A stretch of DNA of 64,000 nucleotides from Cephalotus follicularis (taxonomy: Eukaryota > Streptophyta > Magnoliopsida > Oxalidales > Cephalotaceae). Position 1 is the first letter of the stretch. Every line of letters begins with the position of its first letter. The notes beneath the pieces are model-generated. The model ran no database searches. It saw nothing but the letters and a program-made list of their open reading frames with translations, and was not told the origin of the DNA. The stretch is from positions 434,001 through 498,000 of the forward strand of contig BDDD01000116.1 in assembly GCA_001972305.1 (NCBI GenBank), written 5' to 3'. The translations under genes and the position numbers were made by a program. Of this stretch, positions 30,075 through 42,248 are shown piece after piece.

Positions 30075-32732
30075 AGTTGTAAGCTACATTCAAAATATTA
30101 ATAAATTCGAAATTTTGTACGCAAACATAAACCATCAAATCCTATTGCACACCAAATCCAGGATTGAGTAGCAATTATAGATTTTGTCAATAATTATGCA
30201 ACATTTGTAAAAGTAAGGTTAAATATGTATACACATTGGCTTGGTTTTAATATGAGATGCAATCCAAATTTCTTCCTATTTCTAAATCATATATAAAAGT
30301 TTTACAAAAAGTCTGAATTATCCAAAAGAACGGGAATACCTAATCTGAATTTCACTCATTCTTATGTCCCAAAGTAAGGTGCAAGCCCATGTCATCAAGT
30401 TCAACAATATACATAATTAGTGTTTAATTATATAAACCGTATTAACAATGTAGAATACCCATTAATTTAATTACCAGTCCATTTATTCCTCCGCAACTTG
30501 ACATTCCAAGTTTCGAACACATGACAAACTTTAGGATTTCCAATTTCAATGTATCTTTGCATATTGACTTAGTCTTGTTGGAATATATATGCTTAATCCA
30601 TGGCACAAACTGTTCCACGATTGACACAATGAGTGCATATAAGAATAGCATTTATGTGAACTGATAGTTAATACTTTTATTTATATATATAATAAATAGT
30701 TATTCAATACATTTTTTTCACTCATTAAACTTTTAAAATACATTTTCTTAAATATTTTAAACCATAATATTTTATAGCATAACACATCAACGCTTATCTT
30801 AACACTTCTTTCACAACATACCATAACACAGCACAGCGTTATTATAGTCAAAGCATTACAACAATTTGATTTATACAAATTCGATAAAACATGCACATAA
30901 AGCCCGATAACTACCTAAACTAAGCACTAATATAGACAACTAGCTTGCACATCTGTGCAAATCACTGGAATTTGATTCAAGTAAAAATAAGAAAAAAACT
31001 CTTGAAAAAAAAAAAAGATCATGACTTTGATAAAAAGAAACCCTAATAAATATAAGTAATTCCCATTATGTATATACTAAATTATATAAATATTTAATAT
31101 ATCGTTAAATGCGTGATACCATACTTAATTTCAATCACATAAAGAAAAAAGATCATTTTAGGTCAAAAGACTCAATACCAAATAAATTTGCAAATCCTAA
31201 TAATATGAATTTGACATAAATTACATAATGTAAGCTACTGAAAGAAATTCTAATAAATTTTTTTTGAAACACTAATCTAAAAATAGACGTATGATTAGAT
31301 TAAAAATTATGTAAATATTTTAAGTTTAAGTGAAACATACTGTTTTAACTTTTTGTGCAACCTAAAAAAGAGGAAAAAAAAAGCTACTAATTTCAAAATA
31401 AAATTGATCATAAAATTGAGTTACGAAGTATAAATGATGAAACATTATTTTAAAAAAAAATAAAATATGAATAACTATACTCTTATTGGATGATATTACA
31501 AAAGCATGTTGTACATATGCTCCACCCATTTACATGTTATCAATTAAAAATTAATTTATAAAAATATAGGATAATTTAATTTCAAAAACACTAATTCCTT
31601 AGGTATTATAATCATACTAATTATCATTAATATAAAACGATGAGCTGATTTGTTAACTATTTTACAATATGACTTTAATATTTTTTTTTTCTTAATTGTT
31701 CTTAGTATAATATGTTAATATGGAATCGAGTGTTATATTTACTATTCGAGTTTGTCTTAGGGTTATTGACTTTATTTAAGTGTAAATAAATATATAATTA
31801 TACCAATAATTGATTATTATCTATGTTACTAATATAATTATATTTATTTGAACTAATATGGTGAGAGATTTATTGTACTAATAGTTAGTTGTATATGGTA
31901 TCAAAAATATATTAATTGCTTAAATATATGTTGTACAATTTTTTGTAACATAAAATAAATTAATATTACAACAAAGATTATATAATTTACTAAAATCATA
32001 TTGCAGGGATTCTATATTTTTGGTTAAATTTTATTGTAATATTTACAATTTAAATAAGATTCAAAGATCACTTGATTGATAATAAACAAATAGTTTATGT
32101 TTCATACTACTCCAAATTTTTGTCAATTCTGCATAAATAATTTACACATTTCATCCATTTTAATGTCCCTAAACTAAGGTTACAAGTCCACGCAACAACA
32201 TAAGTAATTTAAGTTTAATTATATAAACAGTTATTATAATGGTATCCACTAACAATGTGGGATACACCTTAATTAAACTTTAAAACCCTTTGCACACCTG
32301 CTAGTAAAGAAACACAATAGGATATTACCATTACTCCAAAACATTTACAATTTTGAAGATCGCGACCTACAAAATTATTTTTGACTGAAATTATGTGCAT
32401 TCACTGTTAATTATAAGGAAACATTAGAGGAGAAATGAAAGTATGATAACATAGAAGATAGGAAATTAGACAATCCAAAAGGATGTTGTTCACAAAATTT
32501 TCATGGACGGAATATTGTCGTCAGTATTAAACAGACTCTTGACAATAACTACTAAACAAATAAATATATAATTTGATTACATGCGTCTACTATTTCTACC
32601 ACGAGGAGAACGTTAATTAATTAATTCTCCACCTATGTAATAACTAAAGATCTGCAATACATAATAGGCATACAGAGCACAGCTACATTAAGCCGAGATT
32701 TTACGAGGATGAGATCATAATAAGCATGTAAC
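30075..32732. other. AT-rich intergenic DNA without genes
   Basis: I see no coding region, RNA gene or complete mobile element. A diverged direct repeat is present: about 30355-30475 resembles about 32150-32285, sharing ATGTCCC, TTTAATTATATAAAC, AACAATGT and a TTAATTAA end. It may be an old dispersed element. The rest is low-complexity AT-rich sequence. Confidence 0.6.
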
Positions 32733-34473
32733 CTTTAAAGATGAGGAATTAGCAAGAGTCAAGATCTCCTTCACATGCTGCATCAGTTTGGCACAATGCA
32801 AAAGCTGGTAGCCTAGAGATGACAAGGCATAAAAGCATAGTTATCAATTATTTAATTATGTGGAGCTGTGGCAAAGGCAGTATCAAAAGAGAAAGAGTGA
32901 ATGAGAGAATGATACAATAAATTGGGAATTTAAATCCAGGTAAACTATCTTCCTCTCAGAGATCATGCTAACATTCAACAGGCCCAAATAGACCTATTTG
33001 TCAATAGGTCGTCATACATATTAAAGTCCCTCTCCTCCTTTCTTTCTCTTCAACACCAAAGATGGTTCTCAAATTTCTCTCATTTAATATGTAGAGGAAA
33101 AAAAAAGTAAAAGAAATAGATAGAGTTTCTATCAGTATTTTTCTTTATGCTACCTTTCTATCCAACTCTTGCCCATTTTCCCTGATGGAACTATGAGGGG
33201 AGGATTTCATAATATTTCCACCACTTTTTCTACTCTCGTTCATGACCAAAAAGAAAGACAATTTCTCTTTTCTTTTCCTTTCCTGTAACTCTTACGGGAT
33301 TAAGAGGAGAAAATTTCCTTCACTTTTTCAATTATTTCCATGCCTCATTCATCAACCAACAGAATGAAGATTAATTAAAATAATTCCTTTTTCTTTTCCT
33401 TCTAATGGTGAACAAAAACATATTGTTAGAATTTAACCTTGTGTGTGGTTCATGTTTCAAAATCCCAAAGCATCTAACCAAAAGCATATGAACAAAAGAA
33501 GGAGGGTTGCTTTTGATTGTACCCCAAATAGCTGTCCATTATCAGCACTAAACTTTGTATAACTAACAATATGTCAAACTCCCGATCATATTTACAAACA
33601 ACATGAGCAGCGTTGAATCCAAGTTTCATAGTAAATTATTATAACAGAATAATGGAGAAATCAAGCTTTATATGACCAACTTACAGGTTCAATAAGTACT
33701 TATCCAATTTTCTGTTGTTTCTTTCAACAAGACAAATTTTTCACTGGCTGCTTTAGATGGTTTTCAAGCATCAGATAGGATATTCATGAAATTAAATAAG
33801 GCAACTGTCTTGAAGAAGAAAATTTGTGTTATATGTTACCTTTCAGTCTCTTGCTTTCTAAGAGACCTAAGACATTTCACAGTAGACTCAACAATATCCA
33901 TTTCATTTTCCACGCTTTCAATTGACCAGCCCTGTAAAGCACAAGGATAAGTTGAAGAAGTAATCACACCAACAAGAATTTCAAATGTAATTTAATTAGT
34001 GCATAATTGTTTTGCATTGTAGGATCCATCATTAACAATGCATGCTATCTAATATAACATGTTCGGTTAGGATTGTCTGAAGTTTATCAAGCATTTTGAA
34101 CAGTAAAACGAGAATTCTAAAACATAGGTTCAGGCTAATTTTAGGATATTATATTTATGAATTGAACTCTCAAGTACAATGTTGGTTACTTTATGCAGCA
34201 TTTATCTTATGGTTCCATATTTAACATCTTTTATGAACCATTAATTCAATATAGTCTCATTCAACAAAAAAAAAATAGTCAATATACTCTTATTCAATGA
34301 AAAAGAAAGAAGACCTTTTTTCCCTCTATCTTGTATAATGAGTAATCTTATGTTCTTACCAAACAACATTTTACTACTATAACAAGACTCAATTCGGTAA
34401 AGTAAATTCTTAGCATTCAGTATCAAATTTCAAGGCAAAAGGAGGCTGCCAATTCATCCGTGGACAGAGTTAC

Positions 34474-34596
34474 TGTTAAGATGTGAATCCCACATTGAAA
34501 AGATTAAGTGGACTTGTTCAATATATATACTTAAGAGATACTTCCTCTTTACAAGTATGTGTTTAGGAATGAAGAACTTAAGATGGTATCAGAGCA
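34474..34596 (+). mobile_element. TRIM-like LTR with primer-binding site
   Basis: A short LTR-like stretch (34474-34583) starts TGTTAAGATGTGAATCCCA and is followed at once by TGGTATCAGAGC (34584-34595), the tRNA-Met primer site. LTRs of about 110-130 bp opening this way are typical of plant TRIM elements. A partner LTR was not found, so it is a broken remnant. It sits in an intron of the valyl-tRNA synthetase pseudogene. Confidence 0.55.
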
Positions 34597-34845
34597 AAAC
34601 AATTGCGTTGTGATTGGGACTTTTTAAGTGGAGGGAAAAGAAAAGATTACATCACTGTTTAGAGAAAAGAAAAGATGATTTTTTATTTATTTCTGTTTGA
34701 ACGATTAAGAGAGAAAAGAAAAAAAAACACTAAAGTTTATTTTTGTTCAGATAAAAATAAAATAAAATAAAATTTTAAAATAACTTTACTTTTATATCCT
34801 TATTGATTGATGAGGACACTTAAAAAAAATTTAAAAATAATTGAG

Positions 34846-34999
34846 GGTATGTTTGGAATAAATTTTTTTAATATCATCAAAAATACCCTTTGTCTCCAAA
34901 TATCTCCAAAAGTGAGATGACAAAAAATTGAACAAATTATCCCTCCTATTCACCTAAGTCTCTCCAACTCTCTCCAAAAAAAAAACATCCAAACCAGAT
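34846..34999. mobile_element. Possible small hAT-type MITE
   Basis: About 150 bp is bounded by GGTATGTTTGGA and ACATCCAAACC, which form short inverted termini (TGTTTGGA / TCCAAAC). A clear 8-bp target duplication is not visible, so the call is weak. Confidence 0.3.
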
Positions 35000-36689
35000 A
35001 GAATGGATATCTATTATCTACTCTTTTCTTTTCCTCTTCATTCTTTCAATCCCCTGTAGTGCCAAAAGACCATCAAATAGTGGGTCCTTCCCTGGTAAAT
35101 GATTTTAAGTGAATTAACACGCACCTTAAAACATTCAAAGAGTTCTTGAAACTTAAATTTACCTCTACAATTGATGGGTACTCGCATATCGTTATCGATT
35201 CTTTTCTTCAATTGCCCCTTGCTGGAGGAAGGCGTTGCCACAATTCTTCAGTAACAAATGGCATAAACGGATGAAGCAACCGCAGGCCAGTCTCTAAGCA
35301 CACCCACAAAGCATCTCATGCAGAACTCCAGTCGGAGGCATTTGCTGGATTGTCTCCATAAAAATAAGGCTTGATTGCTTCAATGAAAACATCACAGAAT
35401 TGGTACTGCCACCATGAATATACTGCGTAAGCCTTCTATTGTCACAACGTGCTTGAAATTGTACTGTCCTCCAAACTGTCCGCTAATGGGAAAAATTGCT
35501 AATGCATTTTGCAGGAACTTTTCTGGTGGCCAAAATCAAGAATTGAAAACATATATTACAATTGTAATAGGATTTTATAACTTATTTATTGAAACCTTTA
35601 GCTCCCAGATGACTAAAGTGAGAAATTCTTCCATATGGGCATATGCACTCATACAATGGCATTGCTTCTACAAACACAAAAGTAAGCGGATCATGATATG
35701 TTGCAACAATAACACCTTCTTCTGTAATGCTTGAATCACAGCCTCACGAGCCTTAAAATGCGGCATCCCGGTAAACCCCGAACCACCATCGCTGTTTATG
35801 TTCCCATCATCAGTAATATTGATAAAGTCAAGCTTATGCCGCTTTTCGACTTCAAAATCATTTGCATCATGGGCAGGAGTAATCTGCAAAAACATGAACA
35901 AAAAAACAACAGAATCTTAACATACCAAGAAGACAATTAGCAGAGAACCAATATTGAATTCCATGATCCAAAATAAGCTCTTACCTTAACAGCACCAGTC
36001 TCGAAATTTGGATCAACAAGTATTGCATCACAAATTATTGGAAGTTTTCTTCCATTAAAGGGATGAATTGCAAATTTTTCATGCAGATGCTTGAACCTTG
36101 GGTCTTCCGGATGGACTGCGATTGCAGTATCACCAAGCATAGTTTCCACCCTAGTGGTGGCAACAACAATCTCACCTAGCCCTACTTCCAGAGGATAAGC
36201 AAATGATGTTAAAACACCAAACTCCACAGGCTTATCATAACCAGGAACCTTTAATAAAGACCTTTCTTTGATGTCTGTATAATCTACCTGTAAACACCAA
36301 GTAACTTCAAAATAAGCCCAAGCCAATCTACTATCCACACCACATAAAGTATTCAGCTTCCCTCAATATCAGATATAGCTGTTCGTAGTATACAATCCCA
36401 ATTCACTAACCTTAGGTCCCTGCAAAAGATACAGTAAAAACACCTGAATGAATATTTGATAGGCAAACTAAACACACAGGGAAATCTACTGGACCGTTCT
36501 CCATTAAAATGAGAACTATGAAATATCATTTGTTAGCTAATCCTGCTAATATGGATTCTTGGGGACAACACTATTCTTAGTCTCGAAAGTAACAATTCCT
36601 GATTAATGTCAACATCACTCAGATCAAAGCATGTAATATTACGTATTTTAAAACAAAGTCTTTTGCAATAACCATCCAAGTCTCATAAA

Positions 36690-37267
36690 GGGTGTTTGGC
36701 TGGGCTTTTAGTCCAGCTTTCAGACCCAAAAAGCTAAAAGCACAAGTGTTTAGATAATCAGAATTTCAACTTTTGGGTAAAAGCTAAAGCTCAAAATAAC
36801 AAAAACTAGAAGCTCTATTTTCAAGATTCTAGAGCTTTTAATAAACACTTTTGGTTTTTTCTCATGAATATCTTCACATTTTTCATAGAACACCTCAACT
36901 ACCCATATAATATTCCAGTTAGGACTCGCTTGGTATGCAAATATTAGTCTAGAGTAAGTGAGATTGCGAGCTAAGTTGCATCTATAGTGCTACTTGATAG
37001 TTGGTTTGCAACAACCGTTTTATCGACTGGAATCTGACTTTATAAAGTACAACCTTTTTGTGCATATTTTTCTCACTTAGCCTGCTATCTGACTAAGTAA
37101 AGATATCAGACTAAGTATGCAAGGTGCATACCAAGCGAGCCCTTAGATTATCAAGTGTCTTTTGTGGTAAATTCAGTTTGAAAAAACACTTATCAGTATT
37201 GATCATCCAAGCACATTTACAACATTCTAATCAAAACTAACTAGCAGCCCTTTCCACCAAACGGCCC
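36690..37267. mobile_element. hAT-like MITE carrying a nested MITE
   Basis: The ends are GGGTGTTTGGCTGGGC and, inverted, GGGGCCGTTTGGTGGA. The inside is rich in AAGCTAAAAGC-like words and AT. Such GGG-GTTTGG ends are common in plant hAT-type MITEs. No clean 8-bp duplication was found. A PIF/Harbinger-type MITE (36922-37142) has inserted into it. Both lie in an intron of the valyl-tRNA synthetase pseudogene. Confidence 0.45.
36922..37142. mobile_element. PIF/Harbinger (Tourist-type) MITE, 221 bp
   Basis: Inverted ends are GGACTCGCTTGGTATGCA (36922) and its near-complement TGCATACCAAGCGAGCCC (to 37142). The 3-bp duplication TTA is present on both sides (36919-36921 and 37143-37145). Length, ends and TTA target fit PIF/Harbinger MITEs. 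Confidence 0.88.
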
Positions 37268-39479
37268 CAAAATCTAACATAACAAGCAATTGAAATCCAA
37301 TTTTAAAAGTTAGATCTAGAATTCCAAAAATACTGATTATAAGGACATGCTCAATGCTGAAGAGCAGGCATGACATTCTAACAAGTCGAAGATGCAAAAG
37401 CCACCCCTGTTACAATGGCCTATTCAACTTGACTATCACCTCACCATATAAGTAGCTTTTGACTTCAGTAGTTCTGAAAGAAAAAGAAAAAGAAAAAGGG
37501 GTTGTCGTTTGGATGGTTGTCTCTTAATAGAAATAACTTGGATGGTTGTCGCTTGATAGAAATAACAAATATCCCATGCAGAAACATACCTATAAATGAG
37601 AACTTCTTTATAGAGGTGAACAAAAGCCTCTGTCACAACCGCTGATCTTTTCTCATCCATTGTAAAGCACTGAAGATATCAGAGATTTTTTTTTTTTAAA
37701 AGTAATAAAAAACTGATGGAAATTTTAATCCACAGAAAAGTCCATGGTGCCCAAAAGGAAGAATTTATTTTGTAGACCGAAGTTACAGTATGTTATGTTA
37801 AAATTTTAGCCTCAAAGAACCAATCAAGAGAGGCACCTAACCGGTGTTGTAGTAATATGGTATCACCATACTGTTTCTTCCACTTCCAAACCTTTTCAAA
37901 ACAATATCAACAAAGCCACAGAGGTTTTGTGGGTATGCTAACTTAGACAAAAGACATCATATATCAACAAGCTCAAACAGGGCTGACAGTTCAAACCCAC
38001 TTCAAATACAAAATTTTCACGGCCAATATCATGTCTAGTTTTGCCACTTTCACGCATTAGCTTCTTCTCCACAACAACTTGCAAGATAAATTCCGTACGA
38101 AAAGTTCCGAATGCCAAAGGAATCACTGCTATACGATTTTTTTTCTTTATTCTGGGGAAAGAACACTCAGATCTGCAATCTTCATGCATTTTTGGGATAG
38201 GATTTTAGGGTGATATGTGTCAATAAAAAGGCCAAAAGAAACAAGTGCCAAACCATGTTATATGTGATGCACATAGAGCTGTGTGGTGAACAGATATTGG
38301 TTTATCATAAATTAAGATATTACAAGTAAAATAAATTTGCAATGGAATAAATGACCAAAAGACACCGAGCCAAATATGCATGATTACCAACATCATTCAG
38401 TCAACCAGTAAACAATAAGAGGAACAACCTGCACGGGAATAAAAGTGCTGGAGAAAAAAGCATATAAAGTCATGAAACAGTACGATTGACATAAAAGATC
38501 GTCCGCTATATACATCATGCAAAGTGAATATTCAGGCTTGGATAGCATATAAATAAAGTACATACTGAGGAGTAAAGTACAGTAACCTGTGTTGCTATCC
38601 CAGCGTGGTCGATGCCAGGCACCCATAAGGCATTATATCCTGACATTCTCTTCCACCGAATAATCATATCCTGCACATAATTAGAATAAAAGGTTGATAA
38701 CCTGAATCAACAAAGTTACAAAATAACAAATCAGGAAGCAAATTGCTATTACTCAACCTCGATGGCAGTAGTGAGGGCATGGCCTATATGTAAGGCCCCA
38801 GTTACATTAGCAGGGGGAAGAACCTACAGATTTATTGAGAAAATGTTATAAGAATAGAGAAGAACAAAATGGAAGCAAATGAAAATGGGGACACAACAAA
38901 TAATAAACAGTTTATAGGTATCTAGTTAGTAATGAAAAACGCAGGACCCCGCTAGGAATCCCAGACACCTTTTTGTGTCGCATAAGGCTTGGGCATCCAC
39001 CCTGTTTAACATGGTGCTTGTAACATGATTTGCAACGTCCCTTGATTACCAGGACAGAGTACAAAGCAGATTTTGTACTGGATTCTATAAATTTCATTGT
39101 TCACAATAGATGCGAACGAATATAGAACATAAAAAAATGCAAGTAGGAGAATATATAATTCTGTTCAAAATGTGCAGTTCAGTGGGATACTTACAATTAC
39201 AAATGGAGGTTTGGAACTGTGTGGATCTGCCACAAAGAAACCTGACTTCTCCCACCATACATACCACCTGAAATTAACATAGACATGGTATATAAAATCA
39301 TATAAAAACAGAAACAAGCAAACTTTGAACAACATAAAATTCACCAGCCCCCAAGCCAAGGACATAGTATAAACTTCACACTTACGACTTCTCTACCAAA
39401 CTAGGGTTGTATTGTTTTGCCATTTGAGCAGAAATCCTTTCCTTTTCACCAAAAGGAGTTTCCGGGTCAACAAAATCCG

Positions 39480-41458
39480 TTAATTTTTTTGCCTTGGACC
39501 CTCTTCTTCATTCGGCACTTTGATTTGCAACTGTTCAAATGATACATCCATTCCTGTTAGTAACTGCAAGAAACACCCCTTTGTTTTTTTGTAACTCCCG
39601 TTAGTCTCGGTTACCCAAGTAACCACTTGTTGTGACAAGCCACATAGATCTCGATACCTCACTGCCATAGCTTCTTTCGGGTCTCTCACTTCATCTATCC
39701 TTATAACAGGCGCAAATCCCGCCTTTGGATTAGTTGTCCACCACTTAAGTATGTATACCTCGGGAATTTTCAACACATCTTTTATGGTGAACACCTTTAA
39801 TACATGGGAACAAAGAATTCCAGTAAATGTAAATTTTCTGCACGAGCATACAACGCTATCATCACTTGAGTCGTATGTGATGACATAACTGTGATGTGTG
39901 TGATATGGGGTGATCCTGTACTCTGAAACAGTACCAAATTCATTTGATAGCTCCATAGCGGCTTCATGTCCCTTGAACCACTCTGCTTGAAACCACCTGT
40001 ACACCTCCGGGGCGTATACACTAGCCACGTGCTTCAAGATTGAAATAGGATAGGGTAGTGTTGGAGTGGTTTGTTCAGTCTTGAAATCCGCCCTCAGCTC
40101 ATCATAACCGCATTCATTTATCAACCTCTGAAAATGTTGAAAAAATCTTAACATCATGCTTGTAATTAACATATCTCTGTATCACACTATTCATGCTCTC
40201 ACTATGTTGGGTGGTAATCATGTCTACACAAAGTACTGACGCCCATAAACTAGAGCCCATTTCGCTCTTATTAGAAACAGTCTTTGCAGCCACTTGTTAC
40301 CTTCAAGTCCATAGGTGCCAAGCATCTCATGCCACGCATTCAGAAAAGATTCCTCATCTTCACACTCATACACACACTTACTAAAATCTGTAGCAAATTC
40401 TTCAAATTTTGCAAACACACTACTAAGATGGATAGCTGCGTTCTGAAAAATGTGCCAAATGCACAACCGATGATGTGTCTCAGGCCACTGTGAGGACAAT
40501 GCCTCGGCCATTGCTTGATCTTGGTCTGTGAGGATAGTCACCGGTTTCTTATCCGACATAGCCCTTACAAATGTATCAAACAACCAAGCAAAAGAAGCGG
40601 CAGTTTCATCATATAATAGTGCAGCACCAAAAATAACACTCTGCTTGTGATGATTCACCCCAACAAATAAAGCAATGGGACGACCATCTTTGTGCTTTCT
40701 GTAAGTAGTGTTGAAGGAGACCACATCACCGAAATGAGCATAATTGACCATTATCCTTCCATTAGCCCAAAAGATGTTGGTTATCAGATCATCTTCATCC
40801 ACTTGCAATGCATATGTGAAATTTATATCCTCCTTACTCATGCTTTGCAAGTATCCAACACACCACCAGTGTCACCCTTTCTCATTTCCATACTTCGCTT
40901 GGACCGTAGATAATTTCTATAATTTTCTGGAATAAAACTTAAATGTTCATGTTCGCTCACTTGTCTTCCCATGAATTCTAATGTTTCTTTCGGACGTATC
41001 CCAGAACCCTCAGCTAAACATGCTTCAGCCGCTTGAGCAGGAGTGATTTCTGATGCGACCTAAGCAAATGGACCTTTCTTGGGGTAAACAATGCATGATT
41101 ATGTTCAACAACAAACTTCATTACTCTAAACTTACCGGTATGGCGAGCACTGACAAACATCATTCCCGGCACGAGCACAATAGAAAGTTCTATCAAGTAC
41201 CCCATTCGACATTTTACACACATGTCTATATGCTTTTCGAATGCCAAACCCTGACTTTTTTTAATAGGATTTATAAAACTCATAAGCTGCCTGCACAGAA
41301 CTGAACTCCATACCATTTGCTGGTATTTCTTCACTGGGGATCGTCGGTGGTAAGATATTCATAGGATAGGCACCTTCATCATTGTTGGAATTTCCAAGGG
41401 AATCAAATTCCAAGCTTCTATGTGACGCGTAATCCACTTTCAATTCGTCCATATCCAC
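39480..41458 (-). pseudogene. Broken FAR1/FRS (MULE transposase-like) gene
   Basis: On the minus strand it starts MDMDELKVDYASHRSLEFD (41458). A FAR1-type DNA-binding segment follows (GMEFSSVQAAYEFYKSY; GKFRVMKFVVEHNHAL). Next is a MULE transposase core with GDVVSFNTTYR, TILTDQDQAMAEAL and HRLCIWHIFQNA, then a SWIM zinc finger (VVCSCRKFTFTGILCSHVLK). The usual first catalytic Asp in the FDTTY motif is Asn here. Frameshifts lie near 41265-41150, 40225 and 40155, so it cannot make one protein. No terminal inverted repeats were found. It could be a decayed FRS transcription factor gene or a MULE. Its 3' end overlaps the first valyl-tRNA synthetase exon. Confidence 0.85.
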
Positions 41459-42248
41459 CTAAAAAATTGACAGTAAACCCCGGTTTAGTTCAGAACTTAA
41501 CTAAATAAATAAATAAAAAATCAAATCTTTATCGTGGTTTATCACCTAAAGAACCTTGAACATGCAAAGTACAAAAAAAGCCCCAAATTTACACCCTAAA
41601 AACCCTAAAAATAATTGAATTTACTAAATAGATTGTAAGCCCTAAAATTAAATAATCAGATTTTATATAGAAAAAATCAAAGTATCAAATATTTACTGGT
41701 TTATTACCTAAACCAGGACTGGGTCGTAGGGATGCTGGAATAGGTGAAAGAATGATGGGGAGAGAGGCAGCTCCGAAGGAGAAGACGATTTCGAAGAGAT
41801 GATGGAGAGATCGATCAAAGCTGGCGTCGAGTCAAAACAACAGAGAGACAGGGAAGACAAACAACAGAGAGGAGAGAAGGGGAGAAGAAGAAGACGTTCA
41901 ACCATTTTGTACAAGCGGAGATCGATCGGGGAATTTTTTGATTTGTAAACACGCCTACTGTTCACCACCACAACATCTCCACTAATTTCTTCTCAGTCTG
42001 GTAATTTTAAGCTTTCACTGCATTTACAGTTCTATATCAGTAATTATCTTACTAATATTTTTATTGATTTTTTAATCCTAATATAAGTGACTTTATGAAT
42101 AAATACATAATATATCTAATAACATATATATTAATATGAAAAAAAATAATAAAAAATACTATATGTGCATTTGGTAAAAAAGTATTTATACTTAAGACTA
42201 AATTAGTTAAATTTTTTAATGTTTGACAATACACTTTTGTAATCATTG
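41459..42248. other. Flank of the FRS relic, no gene seen
   Basis: The stretch 41700-41960 is purine-rich on the plus strand and may be the 5' leader of the FRS gene on the minus strand. 42000-42248 is AT-rich. No terminal inverted repeat of a MULE was recognised. Confidence 0.5.

Larger units (their letters stand above)
32733..39510 (-). pseudogene. TWN2: Valyl-tRNA synthetase pseudogene (intron-containing)
   Basis: Minus-strand exons match plant valyl-tRNA synthetase in order: about 39510-39389 (KLTDFVDPETPFGEKERIS), 39267-39197, 38824-38759 with the HIGH motif (GALHIGHALTTAIE), 38671-38588 ([18 protein letters not shown]), about 38075-37990, about 37890-37820, 37668-37589, about 36425-36362, 36289-35982 (editing domain, [17 protein letters not shown]), about 35885-35700, about 35425-35200 (anticodon-binding domain, WWQYQFCDVFIEAIKP), 33931-33840 and 32822-32733. 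Introns are kept, so it is not a retrocopy. The part of the enzyme with the KMSKS loop is absent between about 35640 and 35480, two donor sites look lost (GG near 36361, GC near 37820) and there are frameshifts in the 3' exons. The N-terminus is missing at the FRS joint. An intact copy must exist elsewhere. Confidence 0.9.

Noticed and set aside
30442-30896. Minus-strand ORFs in AT-rich DNA
   Set aside because: Cys/Leu/Phe-rich frames with no domain, no splice context and no similarity I recognise.
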